NCBI RefSeq assembly: GCF_001667315.1
Contig: NZ_LZHT01000053.1
Span: 1-63,213, forward strand
Source: Mycobacterium sp. 852002-10029_SCH5224772
GTDB lineage: Bacteria > Actinomycetota > Actinomycetes > Mycobacteriales > Mycobacteriaceae
DNA: 63,213 nucleotides
Direction: 5' to 3'
Below, piece by piece: positions 22,873 through 34,208 of the stretch. Each line of letters begins with the position of its first letter. The first letter of the stretch is position 1. The notes under the pieces are model-generated. The model saw only the letters and a program-made list of their open reading frames with translations. It was not told the DNA's origin and searched no databases. The position numbers and the translations under genes are program-made.

Positions 22873-23726
22873 CTGCACAAGTGGTGGCCGACCAAGTCCT
22901 CGGCCTCGCCGCGGCGCCTCCGGCGGCGCGGCCGCGGCGAATGACGGCGCAGTGGCAGTCTCGGCTGCTGCGACTGGCGTCGGTGGCCGCCGCGGTCGGG
23001 TTGTGGCAGTTGCTCACCGCGGACAAGGTGCGGCTGTTGCTGCGGTTCGACACGCTGCCCACCGTCACCGAGATCGTCAATGCGCTGCACCGCCGGCTCG
23101 GCACCGGCGAGTACTGGCTCGACCTGGCGCAGTCGTTGATCCGCATCTTGACGGGCTTCGGGCTGGCCGCCGTCGTCGGCGTCGCGACCGGTGTGCTGCT
23201 GGGCCGTTCGCGGTGGTTCGCCGACGTGTCCGGGCCGCTGGTGGAGCTGGCGCGGCCCATCCCGGCGATCGCGATGGTGCCGGTGGCCATCCTGCTGTTC
23301 CCGACCGACGAGGCCGGCATCGTGTTCATCACGTTCCTGGCGGCGTATTTCCCGATCATGGTCTCGACGCGGCACGCGGTGCGCGCGCTGCCCACGTTGT
23401 GGGAGGACTCGGTACGCACGCTGGGCGGCGGCCGGTGGCAGGTGCTGACGCAGGTGGTGCTGCCCGGCATCCTGCCCGGTGTGTTCGGCGGCCTGTCCGT
23501 CGGCATGGGCGTGGCATGGATCTGCGTGATCTCCGCCGAGATGATCTCCGGGCGCCTCGGCGTCGGGTACCGCACCTGGCAGGACTACACCGTGCTGGCC
23601 TACCCCCAGGTGTTCGTCGGCATCATCACCATCGGCGTGCTGGGATTCGTGACCTCGGCGGCCGTCGAATTGGTGGGCCGCCGCGTGACCCGCTGGCTGC
23701 CGCGCGCACAGGACGGTTCGCGATGA
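22869..23726 (+). CDS. ABC importer permease (SsuC/TauC-like)
   Basis: A 285-residue inner-membrane permease of the nitrate/sulfonate/taurine group. About six helices are visible after a short cytosolic N-terminus. The ATPase-coupling loop around TLGGGRWQVLTQVVLPGILPGVFGGL has the EAA-type G-x-LP pattern (VLPGILPG). ATGA overlaps on both sides couple it to the binding protein and the ATPase, and together they form one importer. Confidence 0.93.
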   Translation: MTAQVVADQVLGLAAAPPAARPRRMTAQWQSRLLRLASVAAAVGLWQLLTADKVRLLLRFDTLPTVTEIVNALHRRLGTGEYWLDLAQSLIRILTGFGLAAVVGVATGVLLGRSRWFADVSGPLVELARPIPAIAMVPVAILLFPTDEAGIVFITFLAAYFPIMVSTRHAVRALPTLWEDSVRTLGGGRWQVLTQVVLPGILPGVFGGLSVGMGVAWICVISAEMISGRLGVGYRTWQDYTVLAYPQVFVGIITIGVLGFVTSAAVELVGRRVTRWLPRAQDGSR

Positions 23727-24472
23727 CCGCGACGAAAACCGGGATGTCCCTCGAGCTGGACCGAATTCGGTTGTCCTACAACGGGCCGCCGGTGATCGAC
23801 GAGCTGAGCCTGGTGGTGCGGCCGGGGGAGATCCTGGTGCTGACCGGGCCGTCGGGCTGCGGCAAGTCGACGGTGCTGCGGGCCCTGGCGGGTTTGCTTT
23901 CGCCCGACGGTGGCCGCGTGCTGGCCGACGGCGGCGCGGTCGACACCACCTCGGGCGATCGGGGAATGGTGTTCCAGGACAATGCGTTACTGCCCTGGCG
24001 CACCGTGCGGTCCAACATCGAGCTGGCGCTGCGCCTGCGCGGCCAGCCCCGGGCCGGCCGGCGCGCGGCCGCCGAGCGGTGGATCGACGAACTCGGCCTC
24101 ACCGGATTCGGTAACTATTTGCCCAAGAGCCTGTCCGGCGGGATGCGCCAGCGCGTCCAGCTCGCGCGCGGCCTGGCCGGGGCGCCGCGCGCGGTGATGA
24201 TGGACGAGCCGTTCGGGGCGTTGGACACCCAGACGCGGGCCGCGATGCAGCGGCTGCTCATCGACGCCTGGCGCACCCACCCCACCACGATCGTGTTCGT
24301 CACCCACGACGTCGACGAGGCGCTGGCGCTGGGGGACCGCATCGTGGTGCTGGGCCGGGCCGGTGAGCCGCCGCGCGCCTCGATCGAGGTGGCGGATCCG
24401 CGCAGCGAACGGCCGCACGAGGAATTGCGCGCGCAGATCATCGCGGCGCTGAATTACGCGGAGGTCCCATGA
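23723..24472 (+). CDS. ABC importer ATPase (SsuB/TauB-like)
   Basis: A 249-residue nucleotide-binding subunit with Walker A GPSGCGKST (around residue 42), the Q-loop MVFQDNALLPW, signature LSGGMRQRVQLARGL, Walker B AVMMDEPFGALD and the switch His in VFVTHDVDEAL. LLPWRTVRSNI and DEPFGALDTQTR are typical of the nitrate/sulfonate/taurine group. It overlaps the permease and the flavoprotein gene by four bases each. Confidence 0.95.
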   Translation: MTATKTGMSLELDRIRLSYNGPPVIDELSLVVRPGEILVLTGPSGCGKSTVLRALAGLLSPDGGRVLADGGAVDTTSGDRGMVFQDNALLPWRTVRSNIELALRLRGQPRAGRRAAAERWIDELGLTGFGNYLPKSLSGGMRQRVQLARGLAGAPRAVMMDEPFGALDTQTRAAMQRLLIDAWRTHPTTIVFVTHDVDEALALGDRIVVLGRAGEPPRASIEVADPRSERPHEELRAQIIAALNYAEVP

Positions 24473-27195
24473 TGCAAATTCCCGACCCGACGGCTCCGCT
24501 CCGGCTCGACTGCGACGTCCTCGTCATCGGCGGCGGCACCGCCGGCACTATGGCGGCGCTGTCCGCCGCCGAGAACGGCGCACAGGTGCTGTTGTTGGAG
24601 AAGGCCCACGTGCGGCACTCCGGCGCCCTGGCGATGGGCATGGACGGTGTCAACAACGCGGTGATCCCCGGCAAGGCGGAGCCCGAGGACTACGTCGCCG
24701 AGATCACCCGCGCCAACGACGGAATCGTCAACCAGCGCACGGTGTATCAGACCGCCACCCGAGGCTTCGCGATGGTGCAGCGGCTGGAGCGCTACGGGGT
24801 GAAGTTCGAGAAGAACTCCCGCGGTGAGTACGCCGTGCGCCGGGTGCACCGTTCGGGTTCCTACGTGCTGCCGATGCCCGAGGGCAAGGACGTGAAAAAG
24901 GCGCTGTACCGGGTGCTGCGGCAACGGTCGATGCGCGAGAAGATCCAGATCGAGAACCGGCTGATGCCGGTGCGCGTGCTGGTCGATGGCGGGCGGGCCG
25001 TGGGCGCCGCGGCGCTGAACACGCGCACCGGCGAATTCGTCACCGTCGGCGCCAAGGCGGTGATCCTGGCGACCGGGGCGTGCGGCCGGCTCGGGCTGCC
25101 CGCCTCGGGCTACCTGTACGGCACGTATGAGAACCCGACCAACGCCGGCGACGGCTACTCGATGGCCTACCACGCGGGCGCCGAGCTGTCCGGGATCGAA
25201 TGCTTCCAGGTCAACCCGCTGATCAAGGACTACAACGGCCCGGCGTGCGCGTACGTGGCCAATCCCTTTGGCGGATATCAGGTCAACGCGCACGGCGAGC
25301 GGTTCGTGGACTCCGACTACTGGTCGGGGCAGATGATGGCCGAAGTCAAAAGCGAGATCGATTCCGCGCGCGGACCCATCTACCTCAAGGTGACGCACCT
25401 GTCCGACGAGACGCTGACCGCGCTGGAAAACATCCTGCACACCACCGAACGGCCCACCCGGGGCACGTTCCACGCCAATCGGGGCCACGACTACCGCACC
25501 CACGACATCGAGATGCACATCTCCGAAATCGGGTTGTGCAGCGGGCATTCCGCCTCCGGCGTGTGGGTCGACGAGCAGGCCCGCACCACGGTGCCCGGCC
25601 TGTACGCGGCGGGGGATATGGCCTGCGTCCCGCACAATTACATGATCGGGGCGTTCGTGTTCGGCGATCTGGCCGGCACGCATGCCGCGTCCACCCTGGC
25701 CGACGTCGCTGCGCCCCAACAGCTTCCGGAGGACCAGGTGCGCGAGGCGCACGAGCTGATCTACCGGCCGCTGCGCCACCCGGACGGCCCGCCGCAGCCG
25801 CAGGTCGAATACAAGCTGCGCCGCTTCGTCAACGACTATGTCGCACCGCCCAAGACGGCGGCCAAACTGTCGCTCGCGATCCGCACGTTCGACCGGATGA
25901 GCAAGGAAATCGCCGAGATGGGCGCCCGCAACCCGCACGAGCTGATGCGCGCGGTGGAGGTGTCGTTCATCCGGGACTGCGCCGAGATGGCCGCCCGATC
26001 CTCGCACACCCGAACCGAATCGCGGTGGGGCCTCTATCACGACCGTGCCGATCTGCCCGGGCGCGACGACAACCAATGGGGCTACCACCTGAACCTGCGC
26101 AAAGCGACCCAAGGCGACGCCGAAAAAGGAATGGTGTTTCTCAAGCGGCCGGTGGCGCCCTATTTCGTGCCGGTCCCGGAGCTGGACGGCCTGCCGCCCA
26201 CCGACCAGACCGTGTACCCGGTGGAGGAGCCGCCGCTGATCGGCGGTCAGGCCCCGGCCACGGCGGTGTCCCGAATAACCTCGGGCGCAACGGCGTTCGA
26301 TCCGCCCTCGCCCCGGATCGCCGAGGTGCTGGCGCTCGAGGAGCCGACGGTCGCCGACCTGGGGCGCTACCTCGCCGATGCGGATCCCGGTGTGCGCCGG
26401 ACCGCGGTGGCGACGCTGACCGAGCACATCCCCGACGGGTATGCGCCGGCCCTGTTGGCCGCGCTGGGCGACGACGACTCCGCGGTGCGCCGCACCGGCG
26501 CCGAGGGGATCCGCGAGCTGGTCGAGGTGCTGCCCGGGCCCGAAAAGGCCCGCGAGCACCTGGATTCGGCCGACCGCGTGGTGCGGGCGGCCGCGCTCTA
26601 CGTGCTGGCCGCACGCGGCGCCGGTGACGGCGCCCAGTACCGTCGCGCCCTCGCCGATGCCGATCATCGGGTGCGCATCGAGGCCGTGCGCGCGCTGGTC
26701 TCGGTCGACGACGTGCAAGGCGTCGTGGCGGCCGCCGGCGCCGAGAACCGGGAGGTGCGGATCGCGGCGGCCGCCGGGCTGGCGACGCTAAGGGTGGCGG
26801 CAGCCCCAGCCAGCCGGGCGGTGCGCGGGCTGGTCGCCGACACCGATCCGCTGGTGCGCGCGGCGGGCCTTGCCGCGCTGGGTGAATTGGGGTGTGGCCC
26901 CGAGGATTACCCCGCGATCAGGCAGGCGCTGCGGGCGCCGGCGTGGCAGGTGCGCGAGGGCGCGGCGCGTGCGCTGGCCGGTGCGGCGGCGGAGTTCGCG
27001 GTTCCGCAGCTGTCCGAGGCGCTCAGCGACGCGCATCTGGACGTGCGCAAGGCGGTCGTGCTCAGCCTGACCCGGTGGGCGGTGCAACCCGCGGCCCGTG
27101 ACGCCCTGGGGATCGCGCTCAAGGACGGCGACGCCGACGTGCGGGCCTACGCGCGCCGGGCGCTGGAACACGACGGCTCGCTGCAGAACGGCTAG
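24469..27195 (+). CDS. AprA-like FAD oxidoreductase fused to HEAT repeats
   Basis: A 908-residue cytosolic fusion. Residues 1-~600 belong to the fumarate reductase/succinate dehydrogenase/AprA flavoprotein superfamily. The FAD-binding VLVIGGGTAGTMAALSAAENG is near residue 15, HSGALAMGMDGVNNA follows, and GLYAAGDMACVPHNYMIGAF is near 380. GLCSGHSASGVW resembles the AprA active-site region with its conserved His. Residues ~615-905 hold about nine HEAT-like repeats with a D-x-x-VR-x-AA core (DADPGVRRTAVATL, DTDPLVRAAGLAAL, DGDADVRAYARRAL). Catalysis on APS itself is not implied. ATG overlaps the ATPase stop. Ferredoxin from the same operon is the likely redox partner. Confidence 0.88.
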   Translation: MMQIPDPTAPLRLDCDVLVIGGGTAGTMAALSAAENGAQVLLLEKAHVRHSGALAMGMDGVNNAVIPGKAEPEDYVAEITRANDGIVNQRTVYQTATRGFAMVQRLERYGVKFEKNSRGEYAVRRVHRSGSYVLPMPEGKDVKKALYRVLRQRSMREKIQIENRLMPVRVLVDGGRAVGAAALNTRTGEFVTVGAKAVILATGACGRLGLPASGYLYGTYENPTNAGDGYSMAYHAGAELSGIECFQVNPLIKDYNGPACAYVANPFGGYQVNAHGERFVDSDYWSGQMMAEVKSEIDSARGPIYLKVTHLSDETLTALENILHTTERPTRGTFHANRGHDYRTHDIEMHISEIGLCSGHSASGVWVDEQARTTVPGLYAAGDMACVPHNYMIGAFVFGDLAGTHAASTLADVAAPQQLPEDQVREAHELIYRPLRHPDGPPQPQVEYKLRRFVNDYVAPPKTAAKLSLAIRTFDRMSKEIAEMGARNPHELMRAVEVSFIRDCAEMAARSSHTRTESRWGLYHDRADLPGRDDNQWGYHLNLRKATQGDAEKGMVFLKRPVAPYFVPVPELDGLPPTDQTVYPVEEPPLIGGQAPATAVSRITSGATAFDPPSPRIAEVLALEEPTVADLGRYLADADPGVRRTAVATLTEHIPDGYAPALLAALGDDDSAVRRTGAEGIRELVEVLPGPEKAREHLDSADRVVRAAALYVLAARGAGDGAQYRRALADADHRVRIEAVRALVSVDDVQGVVAAAGAENREVRIAAAAGLATLRVAAAPASRAVRGLVADTDPLVRAAGLAALGELGCGPEDYPAIRQALRAPAWQVREGAARALAGAAAEFAVPQLSEALSDAHLDVRKAVVLSLTRWAVQPAARDALGIALKDGDADVRAYARRALEHDGSLQNG

Positions 27196-27735
27196 TCAGC
27201 GCAGGATCTTGGCGTAGAGCAGGCTGTCCTGCGGCTCGGGCCCCATGGTGGGGTAGACGGCGTGCCGGGCCAGCCGGCCTTCCAGGAAGAAACCGGCGTG
27301 CTCCAGCAGGCGCGCCGAACGCTCGTTGTCGACGCTGCACGTGGCCCACACGCGATACACGTCGCGATCGGCGTCGAGCGCGGTGAGCAGCATGCCGAGC
27401 ACCTCGGACATCAAACCCTTACCCCACCAGCGTCGGCCCAGGCAGTAGCCGATCTCGACCGAGTGCGGCGCCGTGCGCCGGCAGCTGGCCAGTCCGACCA
27501 CCTCACCGCGGTGCCGCAGCTCGATCACCCAGGTCTTCTCGTCGGTGCCGGTGTTGAGCTTTTCGGTGATCACCCGCCGCGTCGCCGCCACGTCGGGATG
27601 CGGTGCCCACAGCAGATATTTGGTGACCTGCGGATCGCGGGCGACCCGCTGGAAGAGCGCGCCGGCGTCGTCGAGCGCGGGCAGGCGCAGCGTCAGCCGC
27701 GGCCCGTTGATGCGGTCGGGTGGGTAATCGGCCAT
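27196..27735 (-). CDS. GNAT acetyltransferase (RimJ/RimL type)
   Basis: A 179-residue acetyl-CoA-dependent N-acetyltransferase. RLTLRLPALDDAGALFQRV opens the domain. The acetyl-CoA-binding RRWWGKGLMSEVLGMLL and the NERSARLLEHAGFFLEGRL segment are typical of the RimJ/RimL group, which modifies protein N-termini or small amines. The gene is convergent with the flavoprotein gene, with no base between the stops. The substrate is unknown. Confidence 0.88.
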   Translation of the reverse strand: MADYPPDRINGPRLTLRLPALDDAGALFQRVARDPQVTKYLLWAPHPDVAATRRVITEKLNTGTDEKTWVIELRHRGEVVGLASCRRTAPHSVEIGYCLGRRWWGKGLMSEVLGMLLTALDADRDVYRVWATCSVDNERSARLLEHAGFFLEGRLARHAVYPTMGPEPQDSLLYAKILR

Positions 27736-27747
27736 CGCGATCCGCGC

Positions 27748-28962
27748 TCAGAGGCCGAGCGCACGATAGGTGTTGCGGACGAATCTCGGTTGTGCCGTGC
27801 GGAGTTTGGCCAGCGACGTGTTGCCGGCGACGGCCGTGGCCGCGTCGACGGTGAGATCCGGGAGATTCTGGATGAGGTAGATCAGGATCAGATCCGCGGC
27901 GGGGTCCGCCTGCCACCAGGTCCCGTAGGCGCCGGGCCAGCTGAACGTGCCGACGCCCCCGGGCCCGAAGAGCGGTGTGCTCCTTGCGGGGTCGGTCACC
28001 ACCGACAGATTCAGCCCGAAGCCGCGTCCGATCCAATACGGCGCGCCCAGGAAGTTGTGCCGCTTCTGCTCGTCGGTCAGCCGGTCGGTGCGCATCAGCC
28101 GAACGGACTCCGCCGACAGCACCCGCACACCGTCGATCGTTCCGCCGGCGAGCAGCATCCGCACGAAGCGCAGGTAATCGTCGGCGCTCGACCACAATCC
28201 GCCGCCGGCGTTGCAGAACGAGGGCGGCGTGAGGTGCGGCGGCCCCATCACCCCGTGTTGCAGCTGGTGTTCGTTGGTGAGCCGGTACATGGTCGCCGCG
28301 CGGCGCCGCGCCTCGGGGGTGACGAAGAACCCGGTGTCGGGCATGCCCGCCGGACCCAGGATCCGTTCGTCGAGAACCTGATGGAACGGCTTGCCCTCGA
28401 TGCGGGACGCGATGACGCCCAGCAGGTCGATGGAATGGCTGTAGGTGACCCGGTCACCGGGTTGATGCACCAGCGGCAGCTTGGCCAACTCGGCCAGCCA
28501 GATGTCTGGGCCCTGATTGAACGGCAGCCGCATGTAGGCCTTGGAGATCGGCCCGGACACCGAGAACCCGTACGCCAGGCCACTGGTGTGGGTGAGCAGA
28601 TCCTCGATCAGGATGGTGCGGTTCACCGGATGGGTCCGGTCCAGCGGGCCGTGCGGATCGTCGAGCACCCGCACGTCGGTCAACTCCGGCGCCCAGCGCA
28701 CGACCGGATCCTTGAGGTTCAGCTTGCCCTCGTCGACCAGACTCATCACCGTCGCGACGGTCACCGGCTTGGTCATCGACGCGATGCGAAACAGCGTGTC
28801 CCGCTGCATCGGCAGGCCCGCGTCCACGTCGCGATAGCCGATCTCGTTGACCTGCAGCAGTTCTCCGTGCTGCCACACCACCGTCACCGCGCCGGCGAGC
28901 AGGCCGGCGTCGCACACGTCGCGGACCGAGGCCGCGTTGCCATCGAGATTCACCCGGTTCAC
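27748..28962 (-). CDS. Beta-lactamase-family serine hydrolase
   Basis: A 404-residue class C/esterase-type serine hydrolase. From GTG 28962 the nucleophile motif is S62-M-T-K65 (RIASMTKPV), with YSH (VTYSHSIDLLG) as the second motif. GGLWSSADDYLRFVRMLL and FSWPGAYGTWWQADP are typical of this family. No signal peptide is apparent, so it may be cytosolic. A longer reading to 29106 would overlap the next gene and shows no homology; the choice between GTG 28962 and 28953 is open. Role (esterase, peptidase) unknown. Confidence 0.85.
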   Translation of the reverse strand: MNRVNLDGNAASVRDVCDAGLLAGAVTVVWQHGELLQVNEIGYRDVDAGLPMQRDTLFRIASMTKPVTVATVMSLVDEGKLNLKDPVVRWAPELTDVRVLDDPHGPLDRTHPVNRTILIEDLLTHTSGLAYGFSVSGPISKAYMRLPFNQGPDIWLAELAKLPLVHQPGDRVTYSHSIDLLGVIASRIEGKPFHQVLDERILGPAGMPDTGFFVTPEARRRAATMYRLTNEHQLQHGVMGPPHLTPPSFCNAGGGLWSSADDYLRFVRMLLAGGTIDGVRVLSAESVRLMRTDRLTDEQKRHNFLGAPYWIGRGFGLNLSVVTDPARSTPLFGPGGVGTFSWPGAYGTWWQADPAADLILIYLIQNLPDLTVDAATAVAGNTSLAKLRTAQPRFVRNTYRALGL

Positions 28963-29024
28963 GTTAATGGTCGCCGTGTGGCTTCCGTCGACAGACCAGC
29001 CGGCGCGATCGTCGTCGGCTAGTT

Positions 29025-29456
29025 TCAGATTCGCTCGATCCCGGCGAGCAGGGTTGCCACCCCAGATGTCAGTACGCCAGTGATCAGTAGCGTCGCGCCG
29101 AGCCAAACACTCGCGATCATGCGGTTCGGGTGTGCCGGGTTACGACCGAGCACCGACAGGAAAAATCCCGCGGGCATCAGAATGGCTGCCAGCAACACGG
29201 CGATCGCCCCGCTATTGGCGACGGCCGGGTTCGCACCCGCGGCGTTGCCCAGTACCGACAGCAGTAGGCCCAGCATCACGAGCACACCGGCGTGCGCATG
29301 GCCCGCCCGGAAAAAAGACTTCTGGAGATCATTGGTTTCGTGGGTGCCGGTGACAACGCGCAGCAGAAAGACGCCGCCGGATGCGATGGTGACGATCGAG
29401 ATGATGGTTGCCCCGAGCGTGATACTCATAAATGGGGTGATCAGCGAGGTGTTCAT
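29025..29456 (-). CDS. Four-helix membrane protein, MerR partner
   Basis: A 143-residue hydrophobic protein (MNTSLITPFMSITLGATIIS) with four predicted helices and a polar loop (TGTHETNDLQKSFFRAGHAHAG) containing two histidines. I do not recognise a family. It is divergent from a MerR regulator across a 44-bp palindrome, so it is probably the regulated target. Its DNA and that of the regulator are visibly less GC-rich at third positions than the neighbours. Confidence 0.75.
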   Translation of the reverse strand: MNTSLITPFMSITLGATIISIVTIASGGVFLLRVVTGTHETNDLQKSFFRAGHAHAGVLVMLGLLLSVLGNAAGANPAVANSGAIAVLLAAILMPAGFFLSVLGRNPAHPNRMIASVWLGATLLITGVLTSGVATLLAGIERI

Positions 29457-29485
29457 AGTAATTTCCTGAACGTCATAATCCTTGG

Positions 29486-29529
29486 TTGGATACTTCCACT
29501 ATCCAATAGTGGATAGTGGAAGTATCCAA
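29486..29529. promoter_or_regulatory. Perfect 44-bp palindromic operator between divergent genes
   Basis: Two exactly complementary 20-base arms (left arm TTGGATACTTCCACTATCCA, 29486-29505) are separated by ATAG. On each strand a TTGGAT and a GATAGT lie 20 bases apart. This is the long promoter spacing typical of MerR-activated promoters. The arms also contain nested TGGATA/TATCCA half-sites. The gene at 29456 and the MerR gene at 29571 are fired in opposite directions from it. Confidence 0.75.
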
Positions 29530-29570
29530 TGTCAAGATGTTTTAGACGCGATATTCGAAGGAGGGTGCCC

Positions 29571-30185
29571 GTGCTGATGTCGGAACTGGCAACCCAGACC
29601 AACGTGCCGGTGCCGACGATCAAGTACTACCTACGTGAGGGCGTACTGATGCCGGGCCGTGCCATCAGTTCCACCCGCGCCCACTACGACGAGCCACATG
29701 TCCGGCGGATAGCTCTGATCAGAGCGCTGTCGGCACTTGGTCTGTCGATTGCCCAGATTAAGTCAATTATCGGACTCATTGACCATCCCGGCCGGTCGCT
29801 TTTCGCGACGCTGGGCGCGGCAACAGCGGTGCTCTCGCACCCCGCTGAACCCGCACGCAACTCTGACTGTTCGCGGGCTGAGGAAGCGCTCCGAGTGCTC
29901 GATTTCGCGGTGCCCGACGATCTGCCCGCGGTGGCGCAGCTTGACCGCGCCCTCGCCGACGCCGAGGCCGCCGGTGTGCCGATGACCGAGGATCGATTGC
30001 GCGCCTACGCGCCGCACATCAGCGCCATCGCAGCGTACGACATCGAACAGATGCCGCTCGAACCTGCCGCAGCGGCAATCGAATACGCCGTACTGGGCAC
30101 CATCTTCTACGAACCGATCCTCGCCGCCCTGCGCCGCATCGCGCACGCTGGACTGACCGCCCAACGGCTGGTCGAGGGCGGGTAG
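29571..30185 (+). CDS. MerR-family transcriptional regulator
   Basis: A 204-residue regulator. The N-terminal MerR winged helix is MSELATQTNVPVPTIKYYLREG followed by the wing region RAHYDEPHVRRIALIRAL and a dimerisation helix (SIAQIKSIIGLI). The C-terminal ~110 residues are helical and lack the metal-binding Cys of metalloregulators, so a small-molecule or stress signal is likelier. GTG 29571 is chosen for the AAGGAGG placed six bases upstream. ATG 29577 is the alternative. It probably autoregulates through the adjacent palindrome. Confidence 0.88.
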   Translation: MLMSELATQTNVPVPTIKYYLREGVLMPGRAISSTRAHYDEPHVRRIALIRALSALGLSIAQIKSIIGLIDHPGRSLFATLGAATAVLSHPAEPARNSDCSRAEEALRVLDFAVPDDLPAVAQLDRALADAEAAGVPMTEDRLRAYAPHISAIAAYDIEQMPLEPAAAAIEYAVLGTIFYEPILAALRRIAHAGLTAQRLVEGG

Positions 30186-32400
<2,215 letters not shown>

Positions 32401-32404
<4 letters not shown>

Positions 32405-33693
32405 GCGTGTTGCTGCGCGGGGTGCGCTTGTACGGGGAAGGCGACCGCGTCGACGTGCTGGTCGATGACGGTCAGATCGCCGACGTCGGCCCCGGCCTTG
32501 ACATTCCCGACACGGCCGACGTCATCGACGTCACCGATCAGATACTGCTCCCGGGGCTCGTCGACCTGCACACCCACCTGCGGGAGCCGGGCCGCGAATA
32601 CGCCGAAGACATCGAAACCGGCTCGGCCGCTGCGGCTTTGGGTGGTTTCACCGCGGTGTTCGCGATGGCCAACACCAACCCGGTCGCCGACAGCCCCGTG
32701 GTCACCGACCACGTCTGGCATCGGGGCCAACAGGTCGGCCTGGTCGACGTGCACCCGGTGGGTGCCGTCACCGTCGGGCTGGCCGGCAAAGAGCTCACCG
32801 AGATGGGCATGATGGCGGCCGGCGCCGCGCAGGTGCGGATGTTCTCCGACGACGGCATCTGCGTGCACGACCCGCTGGTGATGCGCCGCGCCCTCGAGTA
32901 CGCCACCGGCCTGGGCGTGCTCGTCGCCCAGCACGCCGAGGAGCCCCGGCTGACCGTCGGCGCCGTCGCCCACGAGGGGCCCACCGCCGCCCTGCTGGGC
33001 CTGGCGGGATGGCCGCGGGCGGCCGAGGAATCGATCGTCGCCCGGGACGCGCTGCTGGCCCGCGACGCCGGCGCCCGGGTGCACATCTGCCACGCCTCCA
33101 CCGCGGGCACCGTCGAGATCGTGAAATGGGCCAAGGATCAAGGGATTTCGATCACCGCCGAGGTCACCCCGCACCACCTGATGCTCGACGACAGCCGGCT
33201 GACCAGCTACGACGGGCGTAACCGCGTCAACCCCCCGCTGCGCGAAGCGGCCGACGCGGTGGCGCTGCGCCAGGCGCTGGCCGACGGCGTCATCGACTGC
33301 GTGGCCACCGATCACGCCCCGCACGCCGAGCACGAGAAGTGCGTGGAATTCTCCGCCGCGCGGCCCGGCATGCTGGGGTTGCAGACGGCGCTGTCGATCG
33401 TGGTGCAGACGATGGTCATCCCGGGTCTGCTGACCTGGCGCGACCTCGCTCGGGTGATGAGCGAGAACCCCGCGCGCATCGCGCGCCTGCCCGACCACGG
33501 ACGGCCGCTGGAAGTGGGGGAGCCGGCCAACCTGACGGTGGTGGACCCCGAGGCCTCGTGGACCGTCGCCGGGCCCGACCTGGCCAGCCGGTCGGCCAAC
33601 ACACCCTACGAAGCGATGACCCTGCCCGCCACCGTGACCGCGACGCTGCTGCGCGGCAAGGTCACCGCCCGAGACGGGAAGTGCCCGATATGA
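32401..33693 (+). CDS. pyrC: Dihydroorotase, type I
   Basis: A 430-residue amidohydrolase closing carbamoyl aspartate to dihydroorotate. The metal-binding [10 protein letters not shown] is at residues ~57-66. Later metal ligands lie in [15 protein letters not shown] and [14 protein letters not shown] start in a GTGA overlap with pyrB. Confidence 0.97.
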
Positions 33694-34208
33694 ATTCAGG
33701 CACCCTGGTGGGGTCGCTGATCTTCGCGGCCGTGCTGGTGGTCGTGATCACGGTGGTGATCCAGCTGATGATCCGCACCTGGCAGCGCCGCGCGCAGCGG
33801 CAGGCCGAGCTGATCGGCAACCTGCCGGAGGTCCCGGACGAGGTGGGTGCAGCGACCCTCACCACCCGCGGCCACTATTGCGGTTCCATGATGGCGCCGG
33901 GCTGGAGTGAGCGGATCGCGGCCGGCGATCTCGGTTACCGCAGCAGAGCGGTGCTGACCCGCTACACCGGTGGAATCATGGTGGAACGCCTCCGGGCCCA
34001 ACCGATTTGGATCCCACAGGACTCGATCACGGCCATCCGCATGGAACGCGGAATGGCGGGCAGGCCGGCCCGGGTCGGCATCTTGGCGATCCGCTGGCGG
34101 CTGCCGTCCGGCGTCGAGATCGACACCGCTTTCCGGGCGAATCACCGCCACGACTACGACGGGTGGCTTCAGGAACCACGGCATGGCCAGGAGGAAGAGG
34201 TCGCGTGA
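33690..34208 (+). CDS. Membrane-anchored protein inside the pyr operon (Rv1382 type)
   Basis: A 172-residue protein. One N-terminal helix ([23 protein letters not shown]) is followed by a cytosolic domain with [20 protein letters not shown], a strand-rich region that resembles a PH-like fold. It is conserved between pyrC and carA in mycobacteria (Rv1382) but has no known role in pyrimidine synthesis. It is coupled by four-base overlaps on both sides. Confidence 0.88.
   Translation: MNSGTLVGSLIFAAVLVVVITVVIQLMIRTWQRRAQRQAELIGNLPEVPDEVGAATLTTRGHYCGSMMAPGWSERIAAGDLGYRSRAVLTRYTGGIMVERLRAQPIWIPQDSITAIRMERGMAGRPARVGILAIRWRLPSGVEIDTAFRANHRHDYDGWLQEPRHGQEEEVA

Noticed and set aside
24454..26718. Long open frame antisense to the AprA-like flavoprotein
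   Set aside because: Its composition is that of a shadow frame, and the plus strand encodes a recognisable flavoprotein throughout.
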